Assembly (NCBI RefSeq): GCF_001907195.1
Contig: NZ_LVWA01000004.1
Location: 620,001-684,000 of the forward strand
DNA length: 64,000 nucleotides
DNA from: Pontibacter flavimaris
GTDB taxonomy: Bacteria; Bacteroidota; Bacteroidia; Cytophagales; Hymenobacteraceae
Direction: 5' to 3'
In this document: one piece after another, positions 1-7,925 of the stretch
Numbering within the stretch: the first letter of the stretch is position 1
How the letters are laid out: every line of letters begins with the position of its first letter
Program-made: the position numbers and the translations under genes
The notes under the pieces: model-generated
The model's database searches: none
The model's input: only the letters and a program-made list of their open reading frames with translations
Told to the model about the DNA's origin: nothing

Positions 1-131
1 TCATGCGATACGTGCGTAATCGGCTTCTTTTCTTCCAGTACAAAGGAGGTGGTGAAAACGGCCGAATGGAGCGGCTCTTCAAACCTTTTTGCTGGCTGAG
101 CTTTCTTTTTACCAAATCCGAACAAGGCCAT
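1..131 (-). CDS. Hypothetical protein, N-terminal part only (runs off the window)
   Basis: The minus-strand frame opens at an ATG (129-131) and stays open to the window edge, giving 43 codons that begin MALFGFGKKK. The start is followed by a Lys-rich patch and then a strand-like stretch (HSAVFTTSFVLEEKKPITHV). That stretch faintly resembles the start of small DUF2185/Imm33-like proteins, but too little is present to assign a family. The gene is divergent from the fatty-acid hydroxylase at 342, with about 210 bp between the two starts, so both promoters should lie there. I see no clear -33/-7 pair in that gap. Confidence 0.6.
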   Translation of the reverse strand, partial: MALFGFGKKKAQPAKRFEEPLHSAVFTTSFVLEEKKPITHVSH

Positions 132-341
132 GGCTAATGTTAAGGAGTGAATTTTATGAATTAATTTGACGCCCGAAAAGACATCTTAACTCACTGTACC
201 TTCGGCTCCTACTTTCGCGTATATAGGGTTTACCTAATCCGCTTAAATAGGACCTAGGCTTAAAATTACGTAATTTAGAAAATTCCACAGCGCCCGATTT
301 TCCTGGGTGCGCCATTTTTTACTTGACCCCGTCTTTAGTTT

Positions 342-1307
342 ATGGAAATCCTGTTCGATCAGATGCCCAACCCTTTTACGTACTTTGTGCCCTTGTTTTT
401 CCTGTTGATCGTGGCCGAGGCTTATATCAGCTACCGCGAAGACAAGGAGCTTTACAGCCTGAAGGACTCACTGGCCAGCACGTGGGTGGGGCTGGGGGCC
501 GCCGCCCTCAACACGCTCACCAAAGCGTACCAGATCGGGCTGTTCTTCCTGTTCTACCAGCTCTTTGAGCCGATGCGCGTTGAGTTCCTGGGCTACGAGA
601 ACCTGGGCTGGGCCTGGTGGGTGTGGGTGCTCTGCCTCATCGGCGACGACTTTAACTTTTACTGGCATCACCGCTTCTGCCACACGATAAGAATTTTCTG
701 GGCGGCGCACCTGGTGCACCACTCTTCCGAGAAATTTAACCTGGGCACGGCCTTCCGCAACGGCTGGACCATCTTCCTCTACAAGCCCATTTACTGGATC
801 TGGATGCCCATACTTGGCTTCAACCCGGTGATGATCGCCCTGTGCATGTCGTTCAACTCGATTTACCAGTTCTTCCTGCACTCCACGCTGGTGCCCAGAA
901 TTCCGGTGTTCGGGCAGATCTTTAACACGCCCTGGGTACACCAGGTGCACCACGCCCGCAACATCGAGTACCTCGACCGCAACCACGGCGGCATCCTCAT
1001 CATTTGGGACAGGCTATTTGGCACGTACATGGATAAGGACAAGCACCTGAAGACGGAGTTCGGGGTGCTGCACCCGCCCACCAAGCACGACCCCCTCACG
1101 CTCAACTTCCATGAGTTTAACGACATCTGGAAAGATGTGCGCAGCGTGAAATCATGGAAGGCGAAGTTTATGTACGTGTTCGGCCCTCCGGGCTGGAGCC
1201 ACGACGGCAGCCGCAAAACCTCTAAAATGCTGCAGCAGGAGTGGCTACAGCAGCAGAAAGCTACGCCTACGCAGAAAGAAGAACAAGCCGAGTTAGTGGC
1301 TCAGTAG
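342..1307 (+). CDS. Sterol desaturase / fatty acid hydroxylase family membrane protein
   Basis: This 321-residue integral membrane protein has the His clusters of the fatty acid hydroxylase superfamily: HHRFCH at 109-114, HLVHH at 123-127, H180, HQVHH at 200-204 and H215 in DRNHGG. In the family these bind a di-iron centre that uses O2 to hydroxylate or desaturate a lipid. Hydrophobic helices lie at roughly 12-28, 48-72, 90-105 and 145-180. The substrate cannot be read from sequence; membrane lipids, sphingolipid-like lipids or carotenoids are all known for relatives. The C-terminal 40 residues are Gln/Lys-rich and probably cytosolic. The ATG at 342 gives the only start matching the hydrophobic N-terminus. 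A strong terminator follows at 1329-1370, so the gene appears monocistronic. Confidence 0.85.
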   Translation: MEILFDQMPNPFTYFVPLFFLLIVAEAYISYREDKELYSLKDSLASTWVGLGAAALNTLTKAYQIGLFFLFYQLFEPMRVEFLGYENLGWAWWVWVLCLIGDDFNFYWHHRFCHTIRIFWAAHLVHHSSEKFNLGTAFRNGWTIFLYKPIYWIWMPILGFNPVMIALCMSFNSIYQFFLHSTLVPRIPVFGQIFNTPWVHQVHHARNIEYLDRNHGGILIIWDRLFGTYMDKDKHLKTEFGVLHPPTKHDPLTLNFHEFNDIWKDVRSVKSWKAKFMYVFGPPGWSHDGSRKTSKMLQQEWLQQQKATPTQKEEQAELVAQ

Positions 1308-1328
1308 CAGAGTTAAACCAATACAGAG

Positions 1329-1370
1329 CCGCCCCCGAAGTATAAGTTCATACTTCGGGGGCGGTTTTTT
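1329..1370 (+). terminator. Rho-independent terminator carrying the AAGTATA motif in its stem
   Basis: A perfect 15-bp stem (1329-1343 with 1350-1364) with a six-base loop is followed by six T. The inner stem is GAAGTAT / ATACTTC, so the genome's iterated motif forms part of the hairpin. It ends the hydroxylase gene. Confidence 0.9.
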
Positions 1371-1418
1371 ATGCGAGACTCATACTTTGCCCAGCCGCTT
1401 TATACTTTATAGCAATGC

Positions 1419-2060
1419 TTAGTAGCCGGCCAGTATGAATTTGTCTTTGCGCAGCTTCCGGAAAATAGAGCGGGCCAGGTGGTTGTTCAGCGTGTCGAAG
1501 CCAGCGGAGATACCCGACACTGTGGAGTTAGCGTACCACACCGGCTGCAGCGAGTCCAGGTCGATGAGGTAAGTATGGTAGGCGGCGTTGGGCTCTGTGT
1601 CGGCGGTGGTGGCGCTTGTGTACTCGTAGTGCACGGTGGTGTAGCTGTTGGTGGTGTGCCAGTAGGCGCTTTGCTTCACCAGCAGGATGCCGTCTACGCC
1701 GGTGGCGCGCACTTGCTGCAGGAACTCGCTGTAGCTGATATCCGTGTTCATCGCAAACACATCCGACGACTTTACCAGCCTGGTCTGCGCGCTGGGTTGC
1801 TCGATGTTGCGGGCCAGCGTTTTTTCGAGCTGCCTGCGGTGCCGGTGGTTTTCCAGGTTGTTGAACTTGCCCCGGATGTGCTGCTCGTAGGTGAGCGAGT
1901 CCAGCTGGCTGATCTCGGCGGTGGTGTTCACCACCAGCGACAGCATGCCGATGTAATGCTTCTGCGGCTTTTCGACCTTGGCCGTGGTGGTGTAGGTAGT
2001 GGCGCAGCCGGAGAGCAGCAGGAGGCAGAGCGCCAGCAGGGGTAGTGCTGTTTTCGTCAT
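1419..2060 (-). CDS. Putative lipoprotein, unknown function
   Basis: A 213-residue protein starts with a lipoprotein signal: MTKTALPLLALCLLLLSGC puts the lipidated Cys at 19 (lipobox LSGC). The mature part is soluble and Thr/Ser-rich. It contains a dinucleotide-like DGILLV segment around 125-130, followed by a hydrophobic DLDSLQPVWYANSTVSG strand region resembling the C-terminal half of small outer-membrane-associated lipoproteins that report values to a periplasmic partner. I do not recognise a named family. It would be sorted to the outer membrane or the inner leaflet after cleavage by LspA. Next downstream on the same strand is nothing closer than the convergent hydroxylase; upstream is another lipoprotein gene (2132-2599) with a 70-bp gap. 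Confidence 0.75.
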   Translation of the reverse strand: MTKTALPLLALCLLLLSGCATTYTTTAKVEKPQKHYIGMLSLVVNTTAEISQLDSLTYEQHIRGKFNNLENHRHRRQLEKTLARNIEQPSAQTRLVKSSDVFAMNTDISYSEFLQQVRATGVDGILLVKQSAYWHTTNSYTTVHYEYTSATTADTEPNAAYHTYLIDLDSLQPVWYANSTVSGISAGFDTLNNHLARSIFRKLRKDKFILAGY

Positions 2061-2131
2061 GATTAGCAGGGGGTTAGGGTTTTCGGAAGTATACCCTAAA
2101 GTATAGCGAAAAGTTTATAGATGCAAGCCCG

Positions 2132-2599
2132 CTACTCCTTCCTGGCCGTAAACCCCACTGGAATCAGCAGGTCGCCCTCGTCGTACATGTTCAGGTACAG
2201 GCTCAGGGTATCGGTGCCGCCCTCCCAGTATACTTTGTACAGGTCCAGCATGCCGGCGTTGCCGAACAGGCCGTTCGGGGTGTCGAAGGCGCAGCAACTG
2301 CCCTCGCGGTAATAGCCCACGGCCTCGCCGTTGGGGCCCAGCAGGGCGTTCAGGAAGCGCCTTTCGTTCAGGGGGCCGCTCTGCTCGCGCGCGCCGCCCA
2401 CTTTTATCGCATTCTGCTGTTCATAGCCATAGGTTTTATCATCAGTCTGCGCCGTTAGCCTGTAGGTTCTGTCGTCGAGGTGCGCCACAGCGGCGGTTCT
2501 GGTGTCGCCGATGGCCTGGTTGCTGCCGGTGGCCTGTTTTTGGGTGGCGCAGGCGGTGAGCACAGCCATGGCGCTTAGGGCAAGTATAAGTTTCTTCAT
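2132..2599 (-). CDS. Putative lipoprotein, unknown function
   Basis: This is a 155-residue protein with an N-terminal lipoprotein signal (LTAC, lipidated Cys 17). The mature region keeps two adjacent Cys (GSCCAF, around residue 102) and ends in a short, strongly folded-looking segment (DLYKVYWEGGTDTLSLYLNMYDEGDLLIPVGF). Similar Bacteroidota proteins are sometimes labelled as 2-dehydro-3-deoxyphosphooctonate aldolase by propagation error. Nothing here resembles KdsA (no TIM barrel, far too short), so I leave it as hypothetical. It sits upstream of another lipoprotein gene on the same strand and downstream of a GNAT gene, with a tandem AAGTATA array between it and that gene. Confidence 0.75.
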   Translation of the reverse strand: MKKLILALSAMAVLTACATQKQATGSNQAIGDTRTAAVAHLDDRTYRLTAQTDDKTYGYEQQNAIKVGGAREQSGPLNERRFLNALLGPNGEAVGYYREGSCCAFDTPNGLFGNAGMLDLYKVYWEGGTDTLSLYLNMYDEGDLLIPVGFTARKE

Positions 2600-2630
2600 G
2601 TGGGGGTAGGTTATGGTTTAAGGTGATGTT

Positions 2631-3106
<476 letters not shown>

Positions 3107-3120
3107 AGAAAGTATAAATG

Positions 3121-3411
3121 CTACTGCGCGTTTAGCAGCCTGATGGGTTTCTGGATCTCATCCAGTAGCGGGAGGAATTCTGCCGGCACGTCCCTTCTTT
3201 TCTCATCAAAGATCCAGAACTTCTTCTCCCCGTTCCGGGCGAATTCGATGTAATAGCCGCTCCAGTTAGTATCTGTTGTGCCAATAAAGCCACTTTTTGT
3301 CTCCAGCAGTGCCTGCGGGAGGCTGTTTGCAATGGGGCGCACCTGTTCATACTTCCCGTCGCTCAGCCTTTGGAAACCGGCGGTGTAGAACTGGTTAAAG
3401 GAAGGGTATTT
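3121..3411 (-). pseudogene. 5'-truncated remnant of an unknown gene
   Basis: The frame is open from the codon after the TAG of the neighbouring SnoaL-like gene (3412-3414) to a stop at 3121. It encodes KYPSFNQFYTAGF... to ...IQKPIRLLNAQ, about 96 residues. There is no ATG in frame; only an internal GTG (3340-3342) could start a 73-residue product. The segment looks like the C-terminal part of a larger soluble protein (SGYYIEFARNGEKKFWIFDEKRR). The abrupt junction directly after an in-frame stop suggests that a deletion or cassette rearrangement removed its 5' part. Expression of the short GTG form cannot be excluded. Confidence 0.55.
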
Positions 3412-3855
3412 CTATTCTTCAAAGTTGTCGTAGTAGGTGAAGTCTTGAATAATTTTACCATCTTCGATTGTGAAGATGGTGCAGATTGGAAGTTCAAATT
3501 CAGACCCATCTGGTGCTGTTCCGCTCGATACGAATTCCACGATGACGTGCTTTTCTCCTGAAGGGTATATCTGAATGACTTTGTCTTTTAAATCAGGAAA
3601 GGCTTCATTTAACTCACTGTACTTCTGGATAGTCTGCTTGCGTGTCTGTGTCACAATTCCCTGACCGAGCGATGGGTCTTTGAACGCTGCTGTTTCAGTG
3701 TACATTCCTGCCATCTTCTCCCACTCGTGGTTGTTGAAATGCTCAAAGTACTGATTTACTAAATTCACATTTTCCGTGTCCATTGTTGGTTTGTTTTGGT
3801 TGTTACAGGAAATCATTGCTATGAAGATGGCTAAAAATAGAAGGTTTCTTTTCAC
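3412..3855 (-). CDS. SnoaL-like / NTF2-fold lipoprotein
   Basis: A 147-residue protein with a lipoprotein signal (AMISC, Cys 17). The mature part has a SnoaL-like cone-shaped NTF2 fold: NQYFEHFNNHEWEKMAGMYTE, then F.DPS.G, then a C-terminal CTIFTIEDGKIIQDFTYYD signature. Members bind small ligands or act as ester cyclases; no catalytic claim is possible. Base composition is clearly AT-richer than the core genes. It lies just downstream of an attC-like palindrome (3916-3968), which fits a mobile cassette gene. A gene fragment follows in the same frame directly after its stop, so its own 3' flank appears lost. Confidence 0.75.
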   Translation of the reverse strand: MKRNLLFLAIFIAMISCNNQNKPTMDTENVNLVNQYFEHFNNHEWEKMAGMYTETAAFKDPSLGQGIVTQTRKQTIQKYSELNEAFPDLKDKVIQIYPSGEKHVIVEFVSSGTAPDGSEFELPICTIFTIEDGKIIQDFTYYDNFEE

Positions 3856-3915
3856 TGATCATTCAGCTTAGACTATTATATGGAAATTTTATTGTTCTCC
3901 GCTATTCCAGCTGGC

Positions 3916-3968
3916 ACACAACGTGCTGGGCTAAAGCACGTCTTGGTGTGCTTTAGGTTTTGTTAGGT
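3916..3968 (-). other. attC-like integron cassette recombination site (candidate)
   Basis: On the minus strand this 53-base palindrome begins with ACCTAAC, a perfect match to the R'' consensus RYYYAAC, and overlaps the stop codon of the upstream gene, as attC sites often do. It has a perfect inner 9-bp stem (CTAAAGCAC with GTGCTTTAG, 8-base loop) and ends with GTTGTGT (6 of 7 to GTTRRRY). It lies between two AT-rich small genes. ACCTAAC is the exact complement of GTTAGGT found at the 5' border of the same upstream gene (4418-4424), and the match extends to nine bases. That is expected if the gene is an integron-type cassette. No integrase gene is in the window. Confidence 0.55.
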
Positions 3969-4379
3969 GTTTTGCTTCTTCCACTTTTGAGAATATAACA
4001 TAGTAACAATTGCTGATGCCAGTCCACAAGCAGAAATAATAAGATAGTAGTTGCTGTCGACCGCTATTATATTTTTGGGCGTCTTATATTCAATTAAGTC
4101 AAAAAACACTATTCTTCGTTCATAGATAGCAAAAGCTACTTCATTTATAAGAACAAGTATAAAAACCAACCAAAGAGGTTTATTTACCAATTCTTTAAAT
4201 GTATTGACTGCCATAGTTCCTAACGCTAAAGAAATCAAGTTAGGAATAATCACTCCTATAGAACCCCATATAAAATATTCCCCCTGCCAGTCGTATAGAT
4301 TGCTGATGATTAACAACAGTAAAGAGTTAACAATAATGAATATCAAAATTGGTTTTATTCTTAATGCTGTCAATACCAT
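3963..4379 (-). CDS. Small membrane protein in an attC-bounded cassette, unknown function
   Basis: I start this at the ATG at 4377-4379, which has a good Shine-Dalgarno (AAAGGAA) seven bases upstream. The longer frame would begin inside the transposase gene. The product is 138 residues with about four membrane helices (roughly 5-22, 30-60, 70-90 and 110-130) and a basic C-terminus. I recognise no family. The DNA is much AT-richer than the core genome. The gene is bounded by GTTAGGT (4418-4424, minus strand) and ACCTAAC (3962-3968, overlapping the stop), the arrangement of an integron-type gene cassette. An IS110-family element sits directly upstream and may have separated it from its original promoter. 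Confidence 0.65.
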   Translation of the reverse strand: MVLTALRIKPILIFIIVNSLLLLIISNLYDWQGEYFIWGSIGVIIPNLISLALGTMAVNTFKELVNKPLWLVFILVLINEVAFAIYERRIVFFDLIEYKTPKNIIAVDSNYYLIISACGLASAIVTMLYSQKWKKQNT

Positions 4380-4424
4380 GTTCTTTCCTTTATTTGGTTT
4401 TAAGTGATCGGCATTACACCTAAC

Positions 4425-5872
4425 TTCTATATAACTGCTAAGCAGCTTCTTTTTTGAGTTCATGAAGCCTTCGCTCCAGGTACATAATCTTTACTTGCTT
4501 ATACTTCTCCTGGTATGCCGCTAACTCCACGGGGCTGAACTCCTGCCGGCAAGATACCATTTTGTAGTAAATGGTGGCAATCTTGTTAGCCGTGGCCACG
4601 GTGGCATACTTGTTACCGCCCTTTGCTTTCATCCGCCTGAAGTAGTCACCGAGCCAGTTGTCGCTGCGCTGCACGGCATTGGCAGCATTCCGAAAGGCCT
4701 GACTGGCCGGGTTGGGCTTCTTTTTCATTAGGGTACTGCTGATCAGCTTTCCACCTGATATTTTGTTGTTGGGGCACAGGTTAAGCCAGCTGACAAAGTG
4801 CTTGGCCGTCGGCCACTTGCCCATGTCCGTGCCCGTCTCGGAGAGGATCTCCAGGCCGGCTATGTCGCTAATGCCGTAGATGGCCATCACGTCTACTCCC
4901 AGCACTTTTTTCAGGTAGGAGCAGGTGTTGAACGAGGGCTTGTTCCTGTTGGCCTTCTTGGTGGAGATGAACTCAGACGCAGGCATTGGCGCAGGGCAAC
5001 TCTCCTTGTGGTAGTGTTCGAGCTGCCGTTCGATGGCCGCGTCGCAGGCGGCGATGCGCTGGGTCAGGTACTGATAGCTCATGTAACAGTCCTCCAGCAG
5101 ATAGAGCTGCTCTTCTCGCCAGTTCCCCTCAAGGGACTTGAGGATGGTGGCCCTGTCTGCCTTCACTTTGAAGTGGACGCAGGCAAGGAAGCTCTCCGCT
5201 GTTCGCTCCCCCCGCAGGATGGTCTCAATAATGGCAATGCCCGACTTGCCGGTAATGTCACGCAGGAGCGTGTGCAGCTTGACGTTCATCAGCTCGAGGG
5301 CCTTCTGCATCCGGAACACGCACCGGCTCCTGTCCTGGGTGAGCGTTTTGCGGTGGCGCACCAGCGTGCGCAGGGCTTCCTGCTCGTCATCAGGCAAATA
5401 GCTGCTCCGAAGCAGTCCGCAGCTGTGCAGCTTCTGGATCCAGCGCGCATCATCCTCGTCGTTCTTCCTGCCACATACGTTCTTGACCTGTTTGGCATTG
5501 ACCAGGTACACCTCCAGCCCCTGCTGTGTGAGCAGGTTGAACAAGGGTTTCCAGTACACGCCCGTGCTCTCCATGGCCACCGTGGCCACTCCGCATTTGA
5601 GCAGCCAGGCGGCGATAGCTTCCAAATCGCAAGTCATCGTCCCAAAGCACCTGACTGATTCCAGGTCCCTGCCTTCTGGCACGGCTACGGCATGAATGGT
5701 GTCTCCCACGTCGATACCTGCCGCATTGGGATTGACCAGTGGCAGGCTGACTACGCTCTTTTTGGTGAAGGTCTTTTTCATAGGCTTTCGTGTTTTGGGG
5801 TAAATACAAAAGCCCTTGCCTGCCGCCCAGCCAGCTTACTCTTCTATGCGGGCTCCATCGCCCAGTTTGAAA
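4425..5872 (-). mobile_element. IS110-family insertion sequence, inserted at an attC-like core
   Basis: The element contains one recombinase gene. It is flanked on both sides by the same 7 bases: ACCTAAC at 4418-4424 and at 5872-5878 (GTTAGGT on the minus strand). Joining the flanks would rebuild an attC-like site (5872-5928) directly followed by the small-membrane-protein cassette. This suggests the ends proposed here, about 1.45 kb, which is normal for IS110 elements. They lack terminal inverted repeats, and I see none. The noncoding stretches are short: 91 bp upstream of the gene and 13 bp downstream. IS110 recombinases are guided by a bridge RNA encoded in the noncoding end; if it needs more room, the true left end may be further upstream. 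Confidence 0.65.
4438..5781 (-). CDS. IS110-family DEDD recombinase (transposase)
   Basis: At 447 residues the protein has the two domains of IS110 recombinases. The N-terminal RuvC-like DEDD domain shows D24 in AGIDVGD, E71 in AMESTGVYW, and D108/D111 in RKNDEDDARWIQKL. A middle coiled-coil region (around 190-260) follows, and then the C-terminal Transposase_20 domain (about 290-390, KKVLGVDVMAIYGISDIAG ... FVSWLNLCPNNKISGGK). That domain carries the catalytic Ser region. Such enzymes excise and insert the element as a circle without target duplication, guided by a bridge RNA. The start ATG at 5779-5781 follows a short leader. The gene looks intact. Its location at an attC-like core recalls the attC-targeting IS1111/IS110 elements described in integrons. 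Confidence 0.92.
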   Translation of the reverse strand: MKKTFTKKSVVSLPLVNPNAAGIDVGDTIHAVAVPEGRDLESVRCFGTMTCDLEAIAAWLLKCGVATVAMESTGVYWKPLFNLLTQQGLEVYLVNAKQVKNVCGRKNDEDDARWIQKLHSCGLLRSSYLPDDEQEALRTLVRHRKTLTQDRSRCVFRMQKALELMNVKLHTLLRDITGKSGIAIIETILRGERTAESFLACVHFKVKADRATILKSLEGNWREEQLYLLEDCYMSYQYLTQRIAACDAAIERQLEHYHKESCPAPMPASEFISTKKANRNKPSFNTCSYLKKVLGVDVMAIYGISDIAGLEILSETGTDMGKWPTAKHFVSWLNLCPNNKISGGKLISSTLMKKKPNPASQAFRNAANAVQRSDNWLGDYFRRMKAKGGNKYATVATANKIATIYYKMVSCRQEFSPVELAAYQEKYKQVKIMYLERRLHELKKEAA

Positions 5873-5928
5873 CCTAACGGGGCAGCAGAACCACACTACC
5901 GGTAGAGTTCACCCACTCAATGTTAGGA
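5872..5928 (-). other. Second attC-like site, or part of the IS110 noncoding end
   Basis: On the minus strand TCCTAAC (5922-5928) and GTTAGGT (5872-5878) bracket about 43 bases holding the perfect palindrome CTACCGGTAG (5896-5905). A short open segment ending QLQELLQQDLS stops exactly within TCCTAAC, as at a cassette 3' end. The simplest reading is the attC of a previous, now truncated cassette, into whose core the IS inserted. The alternative is that these target-like words are guide segments of the IS110 bridge RNA. The rest of the spacer (5929-6122) shows no convincing gene. Confidence 0.45.
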
Positions 5929-6122
5929 AAGGTCTTGCTGCAAAAGCTCCTGTAACTGGTTTTACTCTTTCCCCAACTTTTAGGCTTAAACAGGCGGCTC
6001 AAGTTATGATGAGCGAAACATTGACCAAGTCAATACAGGCACTACCGGATAAACGAAAACATACGCTTATCTGCACTATGTGCGGAGGTATACTTCTCAT
6101 CAGAAACTGCCTTCTCATACTT

Positions 6123-6344
6123 TTAATCAGTTGTAGCGCCTTTTCGAGGCAGCAACTTCCTTAGCAGGAAATAAACTGCCGCGTATACAATACCCCAGGA
6201 GGCAATATCAATTATAAACTTCATGTTGAGTAAACCTTCGCTGAACAAATCATACTCAAACCCGATCAGGTGGTGCATAACCTTAACAAGCAGGTAGGTT
6301 ATAAAAAGAGAAAGAAAGGCGGTTGGGCCTGTGTCTTTGCGCAT
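6123..6344 (-). CDS. Small membrane protein, unknown function
   Basis: A 73-residue protein with two predicted membrane helices (about 10-28 and 45-62) and a basic-to-polar C-terminus (LLRKLLPRKGATTD). No family is recognised. It lies six bases downstream of the next small membrane protein gene (6351-6563), so the two are probably co-transcribed and may form a small membrane complex. Codon use resembles the core genome rather than the cassette region next door. Confidence 0.6.
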   Translation of the reverse strand: MRKDTGPTAFLSLFITYLLVKVMHHLIGFEYDLFSEGLLNMKFIIDIASWGIVYAAVYFLLRKLLPRKGATTD

Positions 6345-6350
6345 CCTCTT

Positions 6351-6563
6351 TTACTTGGCTATAAAGAACTGACAGAGGTAGGCGCCTGCTGCGGTAGCCA
6401 GCACCAGCAACAGGATAATGTTGGCTATGAGCGGGATTTTTACATGTCTCTTCTTCTTGGAGTCGTACAAACTGCTTCCCATAACAAGTATAAACAGCAG
6501 GGAGTTGATGGCGGTCAGTGCTTTGTTGATCGTCATCCAGATAGCTCGGAAGGTTAGTGCCAT
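6351..6563 (-). CDS. Small membrane protein, unknown function
   Basis: I place the start at the ATG 6561-6563 (MALTFRAIWMTINK), because the longer frame adds a leader without typical membrane topology. The product is 70 residues. Two hydrophobic helices (about 13-30 and 45-66) flank a short Lys/Arg-rich loop (DSKKKRHVKIP), giving a hairpin topology with the basic loop probably in the cytoplasm. No family is recognised. It is tightly followed by the gene at 6123-6344. Confidence 0.6.
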   Translation of the reverse strand: MALTFRAIWMTINKALTAINSLLFILVMGSSLYDSKKKRHVKIPLIANIILLLVLATAAGAYLCQFFIAK

Positions 6564-6682
6564 GGGCTTTTCTCGGTTATGATGCAGTAGTATAGTGGCA
6601 AAACAATATAAGAAATTTTCAATACTACTGTAGCGCCATTGCAAGATTTTATACTTGCGTTATACTTTGCAGATGCCCGCGC

Positions 6683-6727
6683 ACAAATAAAAACAGCTGC
6701 CAACGTATAATTACCCTGGCAGCTGCT
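6683..6727 (-). terminator. Terminator of the lipocalin gene
   Basis: A 9-bp stem CAGCTGCCA / TGGCAGCTG (6694-6702 with 6717-6725) is followed on the minus strand by a T-rich run. Confidence 0.75.
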
Positions 6728-6752
6728 CTAAAGTATAAATCAATAAGTATAG

Positions 6753-7310
6753 CTACCCTTGCGTAAAGCAGCTCTGGTCGGTTAGCAGCAGGTGCTCCAC
6801 CGGAAACCCCTTTAGTTCGGCCAGCTGCACCAGCCGCTCCAGCACGTCCTGGTCCAGGGTGGGGGTGCGGGAAAGGATCCAGAGGCTTTCGCGGTCGGGG
6901 GCTCCTACCAGGGCATAGGCATAGTCGGGGTCCAGCTCCAGCACCCAGTAATCGCCCCGGAAAGGCCAGAAGAACTCTACCCGCAGCTTGCTGTTATTGC
7001 TGCCCTCCACCGGAAAGCCCTTGCCCTCGGCCATCTTCAGTCTTCCGTTCGGTCCGCCTTTGCGGCAGGCGTTCTGCACCTCCACATAACCCCCGCCAGG
7101 GTGCAGGCTGTACTCGGCGTACACGCAGTGGCAGGCTTTTTCGTAGCGTTGTGGCAGGCGCGCAATTTCATACCAACGGCCCATGTAGCGGTTCAGGTCC
7201 ACGCGGGGCACGGTTTTGAGCGGGGCATGGTTGCGGCTTCGTGTGCTAAGTATGGCCGCGCCAGCCAGCACGGCTCCGGCGGTTAGCAGTAGTTTGGTCT
7301 CCTTTTTCAT
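6753..7310 (-). CDS. Lipocalin family protein (Blc-like)
   Basis: A 185-residue lipocalin. The signature GRWYEIARLP lies at 44-53 in YMGRWYEIARLPQRYEK, as in bacterial lipocalin Blc. The rest follows the eight-stranded barrel pattern, including DPDYAYALVGAPDRESLWILSR near 125-147, typical of strands G-H. The N-terminal 22 residues form a hydrophobic anchor without a clear lipobox, so the protein is probably membrane-attached or exported. Cys60, Cys62 and Cys82 could form disulfides. Blc-type lipocalins bind fatty acids or lysophospholipids in the envelope. The gene starts nine bases after the end of a GNAT gene (7320-7751), so the two likely form an operon. Confidence 0.9.
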   Translation of the reverse strand: MKKETKLLLTAGAVLAGAAILSTRSRNHAPLKTVPRVDLNRYMGRWYEIARLPQRYEKACHCVYAEYSLHPGGGYVEVQNACRKGGPNGRLKMAEGKGFPVEGSNNSKLRVEFFWPFRGDYWVLELDPDYAYALVGAPDRESLWILSRTPTLDQDVLERLVQLAELKGFPVEHLLLTDQSCFTQG

Positions 7311-7319
7311 AGTTTGTGG

Positions 7320-7751
7320 TTAAAGCCGCTTGGCCATCAGGAAGTGCTGAATGGTGCCGAACAGCAGGTGTGTTTTCTCTAGTAGTTCATACCCGTTGCG
7401 GCGGTAAAAGTTCACGGCATTTTCGCGGGCCTGCAGCGTTAGGCGCTCGGCTCCCAGGGCGCGGGCGCGGGCCTCCACATACTGCAGCAGCAGGTCGCCG
7501 AGGCGCTTGCCCTGCTGGTCGCTGCGGATGCCCATGAACCGCAGCTGCCCCTCCTGCGGCGCGCTCAGGTGCAGGCGGCACACGCCCAGGGCCTCTCCGT
7601 CCTCGCTCACCAGCATGGCGTGGATGGCGGTGGCATCGTCGTCGGCGCGCTCGCTGCCCTCGGGCTGGCCCCAGGGCTGGCGCAGCGTCTGGTAGCGCAG
7701 GCGGTAGTACTGCTCAAACTGCCCGGGCGTGGCGGGTTCTATTATTTTCAT
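7320..7751 (-). CDS. GNAT family N-acetyltransferase (ElaA-like)
   Basis: This 143-residue acetyltransferase begins MKIIEPATPGQFEQYYRLRYQ. The conserved core is GVCRLHLSAPQEGQLRFMGI followed by the CoA loop QQGKRLG (around 93-99). The C-terminal helix contains NAVNFYRRNGYELLEK, the usual GNAT ending. The target is unknown. It lies directly upstream of the lipocalin gene on the same strand. The spacer upstream (7752-7979) separates it from the divergent YajQ gene and holds clusters of CAACAATTAGCAATT-like words. Confidence 0.85.
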   Translation of the reverse strand: MKIIEPATPGQFEQYYRLRYQTLRQPWGQPEGSERADDDATAIHAMLVSEDGEALGVCRLHLSAPQEGQLRFMGIRSDQQGKRLGDLLLQYVEARARALGAERLTLQARENAVNFYRRNGYELLEKTHLLFGTIQHFLMAKRL

Positions 7752-7925
7752 GGCTGATCGTTAGATTGTTTCAGATCTGTTAGCTGCGTTTGGGTTCCGG
7801 TTTATACTTTACAGCAAGGGTTGCGGCTTTAGCGGATACCATAGATCAGTTTAGCAATTCTTCCATCAACATACAACAATTTAACAATGCCGCCACGCAG
7901 CCTTCAACAATTAGCAATTAAGGAA

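Noticed and set aside
3963..4463. A longer form of the small membrane protein starting at 4463
   Set aside because: The extra 28 codons would start inside the IS110 recombinase gene and cross the insertion border; the ATG at 4377-4379 has a good Shine-Dalgarno and is the likelier start.
6006..6164. A 52-codon plus-strand frame (MMSETLTKSIQALPDKRKHT) resembling a transposase N-terminus
   Set aside because: The likeness is limited to LPDKR, the frame continues into a hydrophobic stretch and overlaps the end of a minus-strand gene; too weak to list as a remnant.
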